From Streptomyces olivochromogenes (GTDB taxonomy: Bacteria > Actinomycetota > Actinomycetes > Streptomycetales > Streptomycetaceae), in the NCBI RefSeq assembly GCF_021538895.1, contig NZ_JADDRL010000076.1:1-47398 (forward strand): a stretch of 47,398 bases of DNA. Direction: 5' to 3'. The notes beneath the pieces were generated by a model, which was not told the origin of the DNA, made no database searches, and saw only the letters and a list, made by a program, of their open reading frames with translations. Made by a program: the position numbers and the translations under genes. Positions within the stretch are counted from its first letter, which is position 1. Each line of letters starts with the position of its first letter. Shown here one piece after another: positions 1-8,336 of this stretch.

Positions 1-31
1 GGGCAGAGACCCCCTGAACAGCCGATGCGTC

Positions 32-1279
32 TCAGCGCCGCACCGGGCGGACCGGGAGCGCTTCGACACTGTTGCCGATGAAGCTGCGCTGACGGGGCAG
101 TTCGGCCTCGGGGACGGCGAGGTCGAGGTCCGGGAAACGGGTGAAGAGCCGTTCCAGCGCGATCGTGGCCTCAAGGCGGGCGAGCGGGGCGCCCACGCAG
201 TAGTGCGCGCCCTGGCCGAAGGAGAGGTGCCGGGCCGCACCGGGTCGGGTGACGTCGAAGCGATCGGCGTCCGGGCCGTGGAAGGCCTCGTCGCGCCCGG
301 CGGCGGTGTAGCCGGCTAGGACCGGGGTGCCCTGCGGGATCACGGTGCCGCCGAGGGCCAGGTCGCGGGTGGGGTAGCGGAAGGGGAACCAGCTGACCGG
401 GCCGTCCCAGCGCAGCGTCTCGTCCACCACGTCCGACCAGGTGGCCTTGCCCTCCAGGACCAGCGTCAGCTGGTCGCGGTGGGTGCAGAGTGCCCGGACG
501 GCATTGCTGATCAGGTTGAGGGTGGTCTCGTGGCCGGCGACCAGCATCAGGCGCATCGTGCCGATGAGTTCGGCCTCGCTGAGCCGGTCGCCGCCGTCCT
601 CGCGGGCGGCTATCAGGGCGCTGGTGAGGTCGTCGCCGGGGGCGGCCCGGCGGGCGGCCGCGATCGTACCGAGCAGCTCGACGAGCTCGCGTACGGCGGC
701 CATCACCTCGGCCGGGGTGGTGTCGGTGGCGATGATCACCGTGTAGGTGAGGTCGTGCAGTCGGCCGCGGTGCTCGTCGTCCACACCGAGCAGCTCGCAG
801 ATGACGCTCAGCGGGAGCGGGAGCGCGAAGTGGGTGCGCAGGTCCGCGATGCCGTCCGGGTCCTCGTCGGCGGACCGGCCGAGGTCGTCGAGGAGGCCGA
901 CGGTGAGTTCCTCGATGCGCGGCCGCAGCCGCTCCACCTGGCGGGCGGTGAAGGCGTTGCCGACGAGGGAGCGCAGCCGGCGGTGGTCGGCGCCGTCGGC
1001 AGTGTGCATGCCCTGGGCATTGGCGAAGACCCGCAGCGGCCAGTCCGCTGGGATCGTTCCGTCGTTCAGGGCCGGGCAGTGGCGGGCGTCCTTGGCCACG
1101 TCGGGGTGGGAGAGGAACTCCTTGAGCGTGTCGTGCCCCAGGACGACCGCCGCGGGCACCCCGCCGGGCAGGACGATGTCCGCGACGGGGCCCCGGGTCC
1201 GCAGGTCGGCGTTCAGGGCGTGCGGACAGCCGCCGGCGGGGTCGACGACGTGGGCGGGCGCGGGGGTTTGGGAGGACAA
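32..1279 (-). CDS. Cytochrome P450
   Basis: A soluble bacterial cytochrome P450 of about 415 residues, a haem monooxygenase that needs ferredoxin partners not present nearby. Visible motifs are the I-helix AGHETT oxygen-activation segment, the K-helix ExxR (ETLR), and the haem loop FGQGAHYCVG with the cysteine ligand near the C-terminus. The frame stays open to 1468, but the extra N-terminus is not P450-like. I chose a TTG start at 1277-1279 because CAGGAG lies 7 nt upstream and the resulting length is normal for the family. It is codirectional with the acyl-CoA dehydrogenase upstream, across a 279-bp gap. Substrate unknown. Confidence 0.93.
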   Translation of the reverse strand: MSSQTPAPAHVVDPAGGCPHALNADLRTRGPVADIVLPGGVPAAVVLGHDTLKEFLSHPDVAKDARHCPALNDGTIPADWPLRVFANAQGMHTADGADHRRLRSLVGNAFTARQVERLRPRIEELTVGLLDDLGRSADEDPDGIADLRTHFALPLPLSVICELLGVDDEHRGRLHDLTYTVIIATDTTPAEVMAAVRELVELLGTIAAARRAAPGDDLTSALIAAREDGGDRLSEAELIGTMRLMLVAGHETTLNLISNAVRALCTHRDQLTLVLEGKATWSDVVDETLRWDGPVSWFPFRYPTRDLALGGTVIPQGTPVLAGYTAAGRDEAFHGPDADRFDVTRPGAARHLSFGQGAHYCVGAPLARLEATIALERLFTRFPDLDLAVPEAELPRQRSFIGNSVEALPVRPVRR

Positions 1280-1558
1280 GCCGGGACTCCTGATCCTGTG
1301 GACGACTACCGGCCAACAGTGCGGTGTCGAAGGCCGGTTGTACAAGTCCACCTCGCCGATGCGTCGGCCGAGAGCCCGGCGGCACGGCGTCCAGGTCGAT
1401 GGTCCGGTCGAGAACCCGGGCGGGCTGGATACGGCCTTCGGGCACGACGCCGCGTACAGGTTGGCCACATCAACGGTGGGAATCGACGCAGAGCCGAAAC
1501 CTGACCCACCGGTGGCGAGCCCCGGGCGAGGCTCACCACCGGTGATGCGCGGACGCGC

Positions 1559-3283
1559 CTACGGAGCCATCTCGTACGCGCCGGACAGCGCCTCGACCCG
1601 CTCCCAGACCCGCTCCGTACGCGCCTCGTCGACGACCGGCCGCCGGATCGCACTCAGCGCCCAGCCTTGCTGCTGCTCGGTCGCGGAATCCTTGCCGTGC
1701 AGCTCGACGGCGTGTGCGGTGAAGTCCCGTACGAGGACGGCGAAGAGTTCGTCGAGCACGTCCTCGTCGAGTCCGTTCAGGGCGGCCTGCTCCAGGACGA
1801 GCTGCCCGTGCACGACGAGGGCGAAGAGCTGCCCGACCGCGAGGACGAGGTCGAGATCACGGCTCTGGTCCGCGTCGGGAGCGGCCGTGGCCACGAACTC
1901 ACAGAGCGCATCGGCCTGTTCGCGGAAGCGGGCCACGTTGGGCAGGTGCGCGTACGAGTCGAAGGCGGGTCGCCAGTCGTGGAAGCGCACCGAGCCGAGG
2001 CCGCGGGCCGGACCCTGCCGGAACAGGAAGTCGTCGTCGGCCGCGTCGAGACGGGTCGGCACCGCGGGGTACTCGGTCGGGTCGAGGAGGTGGCTGCGCA
2101 TGAACTTCAGGATCAGGGCCAGGTTGACGTGGACCGTACCCTCCAGCTTCGGCAGACCGCGGATCTCCACGGCGGCCTGACCGAAGTAGTTGTCCTTCTC
2201 GAAGCCCTTGGCGGCGATGACGTCCCACATGAGGTCGATGACCTTCTCGCCCTCCGTGGTCACCTTCATCTTCGTCATCGGGTTGAAGAGCAGGTAGCGG
2301 CGGTCGTCAGGGCCGGCGGAGCGGAAGTAGTCGACGGCGCGCTCGCTGAACGACTTCATGCCGACGAGCCTGACGTACGCGTCGGTCAACTCGCGCCGCA
2401 CGTGCGGGAAGCTGGTGACGGGACGGCCGTAGAGGATGCGGTTGTGGGCGTGGGTGACGGCCTCGTACATCGCGTGCTCGCAGATGCCGATCGAGGCGGT
2501 GCACAGGTTGAACTTGCCGATGTTGACGGTGTTGAGGGCGGCGTCGAAGGCGGCGCGGCCGGTGTGCAGGACATCCTCGGCCGTTACGGGATAGTCCTCC
2601 AGGCGGAACTCGCTGACGAACTTCGAGGAGTCGACGACGTTCTTGACCAGGTGATAGGCCGGGTGACGGCTGTCCGCGGCGAAGAATACGTAGCCGTCGG
2701 GGCCCTCGACGTCGGTACGGCGGCCGAAGACGGAGACGAGTCCGGCGGCGTTTCCGTTGCCGATGTAGTACTTGGAGCCCGTGGCGCGGAAGCCGCCGTT
2801 GCCGTCGGGTTCCAGCAGCATGTCGGTGGAGTAGATGTCGGCGCCGTGCGTCTTTTCGGACAGGCCGAACGCGAACACCTCACCCTGGGCGAGGAGTTCC
2901 GCGGCGCGGGCGCGGGCGGCGGCGTTGTCGCTCTGCCAGACCGGGCCGAGGCCGAGGATCGTGACCTGCCAGGCGTACCAGTAGTCGAGGCCGTAGAAGC
3001 CCAGTATCTCGTTGAGCGCGGCGATCCGGGCGGTGTCCCACCGCTTGTCCGGTTCCCCCGCCCCCGCGGCGGACGACGGCGTCAGGAACGTGGCGAACAG
3101 GTTCTCCTTCGCCGCGAAAGCGAGGAAGTCGCCGAGCCACGCGCGGGTCCGGTAGTCCTCGATCAGCTGCTTCTTCCCGCGCTCCTCGAACCAGTCGACG
3201 GTGGCACGCAGCAAGCGGCGCGTCTCGGGGTCGAAGTGCGCGGGGTCGTAGGTGCGCGGGTTGAACAGCGGCTGGTCGGCCAT
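1559..3283 (-). CDS. Acyl-CoA dehydrogenase family protein (long form)
   Basis: A flavin-dependent acyl-CoA dehydrogenase-like enzyme of 574 residues, longer than the usual ~380, with an extended N-terminal region and a C-terminal helical extension. The middle domain is recognisable by FGLSEKTHGADIYSTDM followed by a beta-rich stretch (GSKYYIGNGNAAG). The C-terminal domain carries GRPVTSFPHVRREL and LPKLEGTVHVN, where the Glu sits at the usual catalytic-base region. ATG start with AAGGTGA upstream. It lies about 100 bp downstream of the padR-like gene on the same strand, so PadR may control it. The acyl substrate is not predictable; it could act in lipid catabolism or secondary metabolism. 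Confidence 0.9.
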   Translation of the reverse strand: MADQPLFNPRTYDPAHFDPETRRLLRATVDWFEERGKKQLIEDYRTRAWLGDFLAFAAKENLFATFLTPSSAAGAGEPDKRWDTARIAALNEILGFYGLDYWYAWQVTILGLGPVWQSDNAAARARAAELLAQGEVFAFGLSEKTHGADIYSTDMLLEPDGNGGFRATGSKYYIGNGNAAGLVSVFGRRTDVEGPDGYVFFAADSRHPAYHLVKNVVDSSKFVSEFRLEDYPVTAEDVLHTGRAAFDAALNTVNIGKFNLCTASIGICEHAMYEAVTHAHNRILYGRPVTSFPHVRRELTDAYVRLVGMKSFSERAVDYFRSAGPDDRRYLLFNPMTKMKVTTEGEKVIDLMWDVIAAKGFEKDNYFGQAAVEIRGLPKLEGTVHVNLALILKFMRSHLLDPTEYPAVPTRLDAADDDFLFRQGPARGLGSVRFHDWRPAFDSYAHLPNVARFREQADALCEFVATAAPDADQSRDLDLVLAVGQLFALVVHGQLVLEQAALNGLDEDVLDELFAVLVRDFTAHAVELHGKDSATEQQQGWALSAIRRPVVDEARTERVWERVEALSGAYEMAP

Positions 3284-3385
3284 GGGGCTGTCACCTTTCG
3301 GCTGGTGGACGGGTGGGATTCGGGACGTCTGACGACTGGGCGGGCCGGATCGGGAGGATCGGCCGGCGGGTGGGTGTGGCGGGGG

Positions 3386-3958
3386 TCAGCGGCCTGGACC
3401 GAACCGGGACAGCGTGGCCAGCACGTCGTCCAGCCAGTCGATCATCATGCGCTCGTAGGCGATGCCGCCGCGCAGTACGACGTGCTGGAGCTCCCGCTCG
3501 GCGTCGAGCGGTGCCCGCGGACCGGCCGTGCTCGCTTCGGGCACCGTGAAGTCCCTTGTCTCTCCCGCGAGATAGTGCGCCAGCCGGTCCCGATGCACCT
3601 GCCGGTGTCGCTCCACCTCGCGGATCAGGGCGGCCGGGTCGTCGAAGGCGGCGCCCCGGATCTTGACGGCCAGGTCGTGGCGGACGCTCTCCGGCTCGAT
3701 CGGATCGTGCAACCAGGACGACAGCGCGGCCCGGCCGAGGTCGGCGACGGAGTACTCCTTCTTGTCCGGCCGGCCCTGCTGCGGGATGTCCCGGACCTCG
3801 ACCCAACCGTCGTTGTCCATGCGCTTGAGCACGCGATAGATCTGCTGGTGGGTCGCGGTCCAGAAGTAGCCGATGGACCGTTCGAAACGCCGGGCCAGCT
3901 CGTAGCCGGAACCCGGCTTCTCCAAGAGCGACACCAAAATCGCATGTTCGAGCGCCAT
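3386..3958 (-). CDS. PadR family transcriptional regulator
   Basis: A 190-residue DNA-binding regulator. The N-terminal PadR winged helix is clear (MALEHAILVSLLEKPGSGYE, then HQQIYRVLKRMDNDGWVE, then a GRPDKKEYSV wing). A helical C-terminal dimerisation domain follows (PadR C-terminal Vir-type, ending near MMIDWLDDVLATL). The frame is open to a TTG at 3994, but the ATG at 3956-3958 is chosen because AGAAGGA lies just upstream and because the upstream stretch is occupied by a perfect palindrome that looks like an operator. It probably represses itself and the acyl-CoA dehydrogenase gene that follows. Ligand unknown; many PadR proteins respond to phenolics or drugs. Confidence 0.93.
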   Translation of the reverse strand: MALEHAILVSLLEKPGSGYELARRFERSIGYFWTATHQQIYRVLKRMDNDGWVEVRDIPQQGRPDKKEYSVADLGRAALSSWLHDPIEPESVRHDLAVKIRGAAFDDPAALIREVERHRQVHRDRLAHYLAGETRDFTVPEASTAGPRAPLDAERELQHVVLRGGIAYERMMIDWLDDVLATLSRFGPGR

Positions 3959-3972
3959 GCCGCTGATCCTTC

Positions 3973-3990
3973 TATGCAACTCGTTGCATA
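3973..3990 (-). promoter_or_regulatory. Probable PadR operator
   Basis: A perfect inverted repeat, TATGCAAC-TC-GTTGCATA, centred 24 nt upstream of the chosen padR start. It fits the ATGC-N8-GCAT type of site known for PadR proteins, so autoregulation is likely. It overlaps the region where a promoter or transcript start would lie. Binding is inferred, not shown. Confidence 0.7.
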
Positions 3991-4125
3991 GCAAGCCTGG
4001 CTCGCTCCGATGCGACGCGGCTCACCCTCCGGACGCCTCCATGACTGAACGAAAGGCCGCCACCAGCTGAGAGGGAGGCGGCCGCTTGCGCGGTGGAGGA
4101 GGTCCTCCGACCGCGCAAGCAGTTC

Positions 4126-4653
4126 TCATACCCCGGTGACTCCGTCGATCTGCTCGCGGATGAGATCGGCATGACCGTTGTGACGTGCGTATTCCTCGAT
4201 CATGTGCACCATGATCCAGCGCAGGGAGACTCCCTGATCCCCCACGTGACCCGCTTCCTGTTCGGACAGGCTGCAGGAGTCGTCGAGCGACGCTTCGGCA
4301 ATCAGCTCACGTCCGCGAGCAACCTCCGCTTGCCAGGCAGCCATCGCCTCGTCGAGTCCACGGCCCGACTCAAGGGCGAAACCGTCGGGATTACCTTGCC
4401 CGAAGACCGCCGACACGTCCTGGCCCGCGAAGACACGCTGGAACCAGTTGCGTTCGACCTCGGCCATGTGCTGCACGAGACCAAGCAGTGTCATCGACGA
4501 CGGCGACGCCGCGGCAAGCCGCAATTGAACATCTTTGAGGCCCGTGCATTTGAGAGCGAGAGTCGCACGGTGAAAGTCCAGCCATGCGTCCAGCATGGCG
4601 CGCTCGTCAGCATGCGCGGGCGGGACAGGGCGCCCATCCGGTGTCGTATTCAT
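4126..4653 (-). CDS. DinB/DUF664 family protein
   Basis: A 175-residue four-helix-bundle protein of the DinB superfamily, close to the DUF664 group (possible mycothiol-dependent or metal-binding transferases). Histidines likely to bind metal are in LVQHMAEVERNWFQ and near the C-terminus in HMIEEYARHNGHADLIRE, the family pattern. The ATG at 4651-4653 is chosen because coding similarity begins there; the frame remains open upstream to 4992 without family resemblance, and the ribosome binding site is weak. Mycothiol is the main actinobacterial thiol, so a detoxification role is plausible but is inferred. Confidence 0.88.
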   Translation of the reverse strand: MNTTPDGRPVPPAHADERAMLDAWLDFHRATLALKCTGLKDVQLRLAAASPSSMTLLGLVQHMAEVERNWFQRVFAGQDVSAVFGQGNPDGFALESGRGLDEAMAAWQAEVARGRELIAEASLDDSCSLSEQEAGHVGDQGVSLRWIMVHMIEEYARHNGHADLIREQIDGVTGV

Positions 4654-4778
4654 GAGCACACCCTGGCAGGAGCGGACGCGGCGCAGGACCGTCTTCGCCG
4701 ACGTCCAGGAGTTGCCGCTGCCCGTTCCCGGCGCGCTCCTCGGCCTCCAGCATCGCCGTCGGCAACCGGGGGGCGCCG

Positions 4779-5771
4779 TCAGACCCGTACGACGATCTTT
4801 CCTGTGTGCCGGCCGGACTCCATCAGGCGGTGCGCGTCCCGGATGCGGTCCAGGCCGTCGAAGACCTCCGCCACGACAGGGCTGAGGGTGCCGTCGGCGA
4901 GTCCGGAGGCGAGGTAGTGGGAGGCCCGGCGCCGGCCCTCCGGATTCCCGGTGAGTACGACGTTCGCGTACCCGTGCACGGTGAGTGGCCACTGCCTGGG
5001 GAGCAGGATGGGCTGCTCGTCCAGCCAGCCGTAGCTGACCAGGGTGCCGTCCTGAACGGTCGCCCCGCCCAGTTCGGCAAAGCCGGAGCCACCGATCGCG
5101 TCGAGGACGATGTGCACACCGTCCCCGCCGGTCAGCCGCTTCGCCTCCTCGATCACGTCCTCCTCTCCGCTGACGATGACATGCTCGGCGCCGAGGTCGA
5201 GCAGCCGCCGCCGTTTCTCCGCCGTGCGGGTGGTGACGATCGGTACGGCACCGGCCCGGCGGGCGACCTGGATCGCGGCCGTGCCCACACCGCTGGACGC
5301 GCCGGTGATCAGCACCCGGCGGCCGGGGACCAGTCCCGCCCGTTCCACCAGGGCGCCATAGGCCGTCGTGTAGGTGAGCCAGACGGCGGCCGCGGTGACC
5401 GCGTCGGTCCCGGCCGGGCGCGGGACGAGGGCGCTCACGGGCAGGACGACCCGGTCGCCGTACACCCCGTGGGCGCTGAGTTCGAAGTTGGCAGCGGCGA
5501 TGACGGGGTCTCCCGGCGCGAACGCCGTGACGCCCTCCCCCACCGCCTCGACCTCGCCCGCGGCCTCGTAACCGTTGCGCGAGCCCGGCAGGGTCGGCTG
5601 GTAGTAGTAGCCGCCCGAGCGGAAGAGCGCCTCGGCGCGGTTGAGTCCCAGCGCCTCGACCCTGACGAGCACCTCGCCGGGTCCGGGCGCGGCCAGTTCG
5701 ACCTCCTCGACGGTCAGGACGTCGGGGCCGCCGAGTTCATGAAAGAGCACTGCACGTGCGGAAGTTGACAT
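4779..5771 (-). CDS. Zinc-independent quinone oxidoreductase-like MDR protein
   Basis: A 330-residue NAD(P)H-dependent medium-chain dehydrogenase/reductase. It has the GroES-like N-terminal domain (GPGEVLVRVEALGLNRAE), then the nucleotide fold with VLITGASSGVGTAAIQVARR and a basic segment after it that favours NADPH. The structural-zinc cysteines of alcohol dehydrogenases are absent, which points to the quinone oxidoreductase branch. The ATG at 5769-5771 was chosen over an upstream start at 5792 because MSTSARAV matches family N-termini. It is divergent from the AraC-type gene at 5874, and a direct-repeat site lies between them, so it is probably the AraC target. Confidence 0.9.
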   Translation of the reverse strand: MSTSARAVLFHELGGPDVLTVEEVELAAPGPGEVLVRVEALGLNRAEALFRSGGYYYQPTLPGSRNGYEAAGEVEAVGEGVTAFAPGDPVIAAANFELSAHGVYGDRVVLPVSALVPRPAGTDAVTAAAVWLTYTTAYGALVERAGLVPGRRVLITGASSGVGTAAIQVARRAGAVPIVTTRTAEKRRRLLDLGAEHVIVSGEEDVIEEAKRLTGGDGVHIVLDAIGGSGFAELGGATVQDGTLVSYGWLDEQPILLPRQWPLTVHGYANVVLTGNPEGRRRASHYLASGLADGTLSPVVAEVFDGLDRIRDAHRLMESGRHTGKIVVRV

Positions 5772-5805
5772 GCCGTCGACGCTACGCAGCAAGCCCAGGA
5801 CGATC

Positions 5806-5833
5806 CATGTCCATCGAGCTCGATTTCATGTCC
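5806..5833. promoter_or_regulatory. Direct-repeat site between MDR and AraC genes
   Basis: Two identical CATGTCC heptamers at 5806-5812 and 5827-5833 lie exactly 21 bp apart, two helical turns, in the same orientation. AraC proteins carry two helix-turn-helices and typically bind such tandem half-sites. The site sits 35-62 bp upstream of the oxidoreductase start and 41-68 bp upstream of the araC-type start, so it could serve both promoters. Confidence 0.6.
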
Positions 5834-5873
5834 GTACGTCTTCCATCCCGGACTCCAGAGCTACGGTGGGAGC

Positions 5874-6806
5874 ATGGACGTGCTCAGCGACGTCGTCGCC
5901 GCGATGCGCACCGGCCGACCGCACTCCGCGCGCCGGGACAAGTACGCGCCCTGGGGTCTGCGGTTCGCCGCGGCGGACGAGGCCGGGTTCCATGTGGTGC
6001 TACGCGGTTCGGCCTGGCTGATCCCGGCAGAGGGCGAGCCGGTGGCCCTGGCACCGGGCGACGTGGTGTTCCTGGCGCACGGGCACGGGCACGCGCTGGC
6101 CAGCGGTCTCGACGTACCACTGCGGGAGGTACGACTCCTGCCGGACGGCACCTGGAACGAGTCACCGCCGAGCGGACCGACCGCCGGACCATCCTCGTGC
6201 TGCCCCGACACCGTCACGCTGTGCGGCACCTACCGGCTCGACCGGTCCCGCGCCCGCCGTCTGCTGGCCGAACTGCCCGAGGTCGTGCATCTGCCCGCAC
6301 GGGTCGGCACGCACCGCTCTCTGCGCGCCGCAGTGGAGCTGCTGGGCATGGAACTGGAGGAGAACCAGCCGGGTACGGACGCGATCGTCACCTCGCTCCT
6401 CGACACCCTGCTGCTCTACATCCTGCGTGCCTGGTGGCAGAGCGAGCGCGAGGCCGGGCGCCCGCGGGGCTGGGCGGCCGCACTGGCCGACCCGGCGGTC
6501 TCGGCGGCGCTGCGCGCGATCCACGGCGACCCGACGCACCCGTGGACAGTGGAGGAGCTCGGCGCCACCGGCGGCCTGTCCCGCGCGGCCTTCGCCCGCC
6601 GGTTCGCCGCGCTGGTGGGCGAGCCGCCGCTGACGTACCTGACGTGGTGGCGCATGACCACGGCCGGCCGGCTCCTGCGCCACGACGACCTCTCGCTCCG
6701 CCAGGTCGCCGAACGCACCGGCTACACCTCGGAGTTCGCCTTCGCCAAGGCCTTCAAGCGGGAGTACGGGGTGGCACCGGGCCGGTACCGCAGGGGCAAC
6801 GCCTGA
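5874..6806 (+). CDS. AraC family transcriptional regulator
   Basis: A 310-residue activator. The N-terminal cupin-like sensor domain is about residues 10-185, with a metal/ligand-pocket-like segment around VFLAHGHGHAL. The C-terminal AraC DNA-binding domain is about residues 200-305, with two helix-turn-helices (TVEELGATGGLSRAAFARRF and LSLRQVAERTGYTSEFAFAK) and the terminal GVAPGRYR signature. ATG start with GGGAG upstream. It is divergent from the quinone oxidoreductase-like gene. The arrangement suggests a stress- or aldehyde/quinone-responsive pair, which is an inference. Confidence 0.93.
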   Translation: MDVLSDVVAAMRTGRPHSARRDKYAPWGLRFAAADEAGFHVVLRGSAWLIPAEGEPVALAPGDVVFLAHGHGHALASGLDVPLREVRLLPDGTWNESPPSGPTAGPSSCCPDTVTLCGTYRLDRSRARRLLAELPEVVHLPARVGTHRSLRAAVELLGMELEENQPGTDAIVTSLLDTLLLYILRAWWQSEREAGRPRGWAAALADPAVSAALRAIHGDPTHPWTVEELGATGGLSRAAFARRFAALVGEPPLTYLTWWRMTTAGRLLRHDDLSLRQVAERTGYTSEFAFAKAFKREYGVAPGRYRRGNA

Positions 6807-6992
6807 CGAGCACGTGGGAGCGGTCGGGACACACGGACCGCGGTCGATCGACAGCGTCTCCCTCTTCCAACCGCTCTCGTCCACCAGCAACAGCCCGGGG
6901 ACCATCCGCTGTCCGTGCCGCACGGCTCAACGCAAATCGCGACACTGCCTGGTCCGATGATGCCTACTCACTGGTGACAGAGCAGAGTCGCA
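6807..6992. other. Non-coding stretch with diverged copy of csp upstream flank
   Basis: No gene seen. From about 6892 the sequence resembles the stretch before the second cold-shock locus (from about 41430): both share a CCCGGGGACCATCCGCTGTC segment and TACTCACTGGT. The promoter of the cold-shock gene should lie here. Confidence 0.5.
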
Positions 6993-7031
6993 GTGTAACG
7001 TCACTCCCAGATGTCGTGGTTCGCAGTACCT

Positions 7032-7051
7032 GCCCGCGCTGTTGCGCGGGC
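7032..7051 (+). promoter_or_regulatory. Hairpin in csp leader (upper)
   Basis: A perfect 8-bp stem GCCCGCGC/GCGCGGGC closes a TGTT loop and is followed by GTTTTG. It looks like an intrinsic terminator or anti-terminator placed about 85 nt before the start codon, suggesting RNA-level control of the cold-shock gene. Confidence 0.6.
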
Positions 7052-7091
7052 GTTTTGCTGTGCAGTGCCCGAGGACCAGGACGACCACCTC

Positions 7092-7114
7092 CGGGTCCGC
7101 GCGGTGCGGACCCG
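7092..7114 (+). promoter_or_regulatory. Hairpin in csp leader (lower)
   Basis: A 9-bp perfect stem, CGGGTCCGC/GCGGACCCG, with a five-base loop, placed 22 nt before the start codon and just ahead of the GGAAGG ribosome binding site. Together with the upper hairpin it gives a structured leader that could respond to temperature. Confidence 0.55.
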
Positions 7115-7136
7115 CCATCGATTGGAAGGCACAGAC

Positions 7137-7340
7137 ATGGCCAGCGGTACCGTCAAGTGGTTCAACGCCGAAAAGGGCTTCGGCTTCATCGCGCAGGACG
7201 GAGGCGGCCCCGACGTCTTCGCGCACTACTCCAACATCAACGCCAGCGGCTTCCGCGAGCTCCAGGAAGGCCAGGCCGTCACCTTCGACATCACCCAGGG
7301 CCAGAAGGGCCCCCAGGCGGAGAACATCACCCCCGCCTAA
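7137..7340 (+). CDS. Cold-shock protein (CspA family), copy 1
   Basis: A 67-residue single cold-shock domain, the usual length. The RNP1 motif (KGFGFIAQ) and RNP2 motif (DVFAHYSNI) for single-stranded RNA/DNA binding are intact. It starts MASGTVKWFNAEKG, typical of actinobacterial Csps. ATG start with GGAAGG 8 nt upstream. It likely acts as an RNA chaperone. A second gene at 41672-41875 encodes exactly the same protein from identical DNA. Confidence 0.97.
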   Translation: MASGTVKWFNAEKGFGFIAQDGGGPDVFAHYSNINASGFRELQEGQAVTFDITQGQKGPQAENITPA

Positions 7341-7354
7341 TCGAATACCGCAGA

Positions 7355-7399
7355 CGATGCACGGTGCCCAAGCGCCCACGCCAACGGCACCGTGCATCG
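7355..7399 (+). terminator. Terminator of csp copy 1
   Basis: A 14-bp perfect stem (CGATGCACGGTGCC and its complement) with a 17-nt loop begins 15 nt after the stop codon. No T-run follows, which is usual for Streptomyces terminators. Confidence 0.8.
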
Positions 7400-7815
7400 C
7401 GGCACACCAACCGGCCCAGTTCAACCCGCCGGAGCAAGCCACGGTGTGAGACTCCACCTCCACCAAATCCGTCCTACCGCCGCCCCCGCCGCCCGCCCTG
7501 TCGCCTGGGCCCGGCAGCCCCACCCAGAGGCCGCGGAGATCGTCGGTGCCCCGCCGAGCTGCAAACTAATCAGGTAGGCATAGCCGGCATCCTCATCCGG
7601 CCCTTCAGCCGCAAGGCGGCGTCCGCTTCCCCCTCCTTGCCGGTGACGTAGGTAGAGCGTCGGATGCCCTAGGTGCAGTTGCACGCCCGGGTGCTCTGGC
7701 GCACGTGGGGACAAGGATCCCGTCGACACCGGGCGGACAGCTCCGGACAGGAATGGACAGCCACCACTTCTGCCGGACCTGGAAAGTGGACACCGTCCCT
7801 CGCGAGACTCGCCCC
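7400..7815. other. Intergenic stretch without a gene
   Basis: The first ~140 bp resemble the flank of the second cold-shock copy, at clearly reduced identity. The rest, up to the SnoaL gene, shows no recognisable coding or RNA feature. Confidence 0.5.
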
Positions 7816-8289
7816 ATGAACCTCCAAGGAACACAGCCGCGGGAGACGTCAAGCGCTCCCCAGGGCAATCGCGAAGCCACGCAGACGATGCTGGACGCAT
7901 GGGTCCGACTCTGGAACGGCGACCTGGCTCAGGCCGCAGTGATCATCGCGCCCGATTTCCGTATCCACGCCGCCCTCCTCGACGGCGGAGACGGTAGCAA
8001 CCTGCCCGGTGTTGACGGCCTGGTGGCCTGGATCAGCCAGATACGTGCGGCCTTCCCGGACCTGCGCTTCGCCGTCGAAGTCCCCCCGCTGATCGACGGC
8101 GGCTACGCATCCGTGCGCTGGACGGCCACCGGCACCTACGCCGGCGGTTTCCCCGGCGCCCAGGCCGAGCCCGGCACCGTGGTCACTTTCACCGGCACCG
8201 ACACCCTCCGCGTGGAGGGCGGCCGATTCGTCGAATACTGGATCAACTCCGACACTCTGGAACTGGTCAGGCAACTCCAGGTGCAGTGA
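7816..8289 (+). CDS. SnoaL-like NTF2-fold protein (cytoplasmic)
   Basis: A 157-residue protein of the SnoaL/ketosteroid isomerase-like NTF2 fold, a family that includes polyketide cyclases and many proteins without known reaction. The pattern is clear: MLDAWVRLWNGDLAQ, then FPDLRFAVEV, then GGRFVEYWINSD. No signal peptide. I chose the ATG at 7816 because the family fold begins soon after; the frame stays open upstream. It is followed 47 bp later by a secreted member of the same fold, so the two probably form one unit. No polyketide synthase lies nearby, so cyclase activity is unlikely to be recoverable from context. Confidence 0.85.
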   Translation: MNLQGTQPRETSSAPQGNREATQTMLDAWVRLWNGDLAQAAVIIAPDFRIHAALLDGGDGSNLPGVDGLVAWISQIRAAFPDLRFAVEVPPLIDGGYASVRWTATGTYAGGFPGAQAEPGTVVTFTGTDTLRVEGGRFVEYWINSDTLELVRQLQVQ

Positions 8290-8336
8290 CGTACCGATCC
8301 ATCACCCGCCGCACCATCATCCAAAGGAACATCACC

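Larger units (their letters stand above)
6993..7417 (+). repeat. Cold-shock locus duplication, copy 1
   Basis: These 425 bp are identical, base for base by eye, to 41528-41952 (constant offset 34535). The unit holds the whole structured 5' leader, the 67-codon cold-shock gene and its terminator. Outside the unit both flanks are still recognisably related but diverged, upstream to about 6892 and downstream to about 7540. Confidence 0.95.

Noticed and set aside
1667..3991. A 774-codon plus-strand open frame opposite the dehydrogenase and padR genes
   Set aside because: It is antisense to two clear genes; such long shadows arise from high GC at third codon positions. The translation has no family resemblance.
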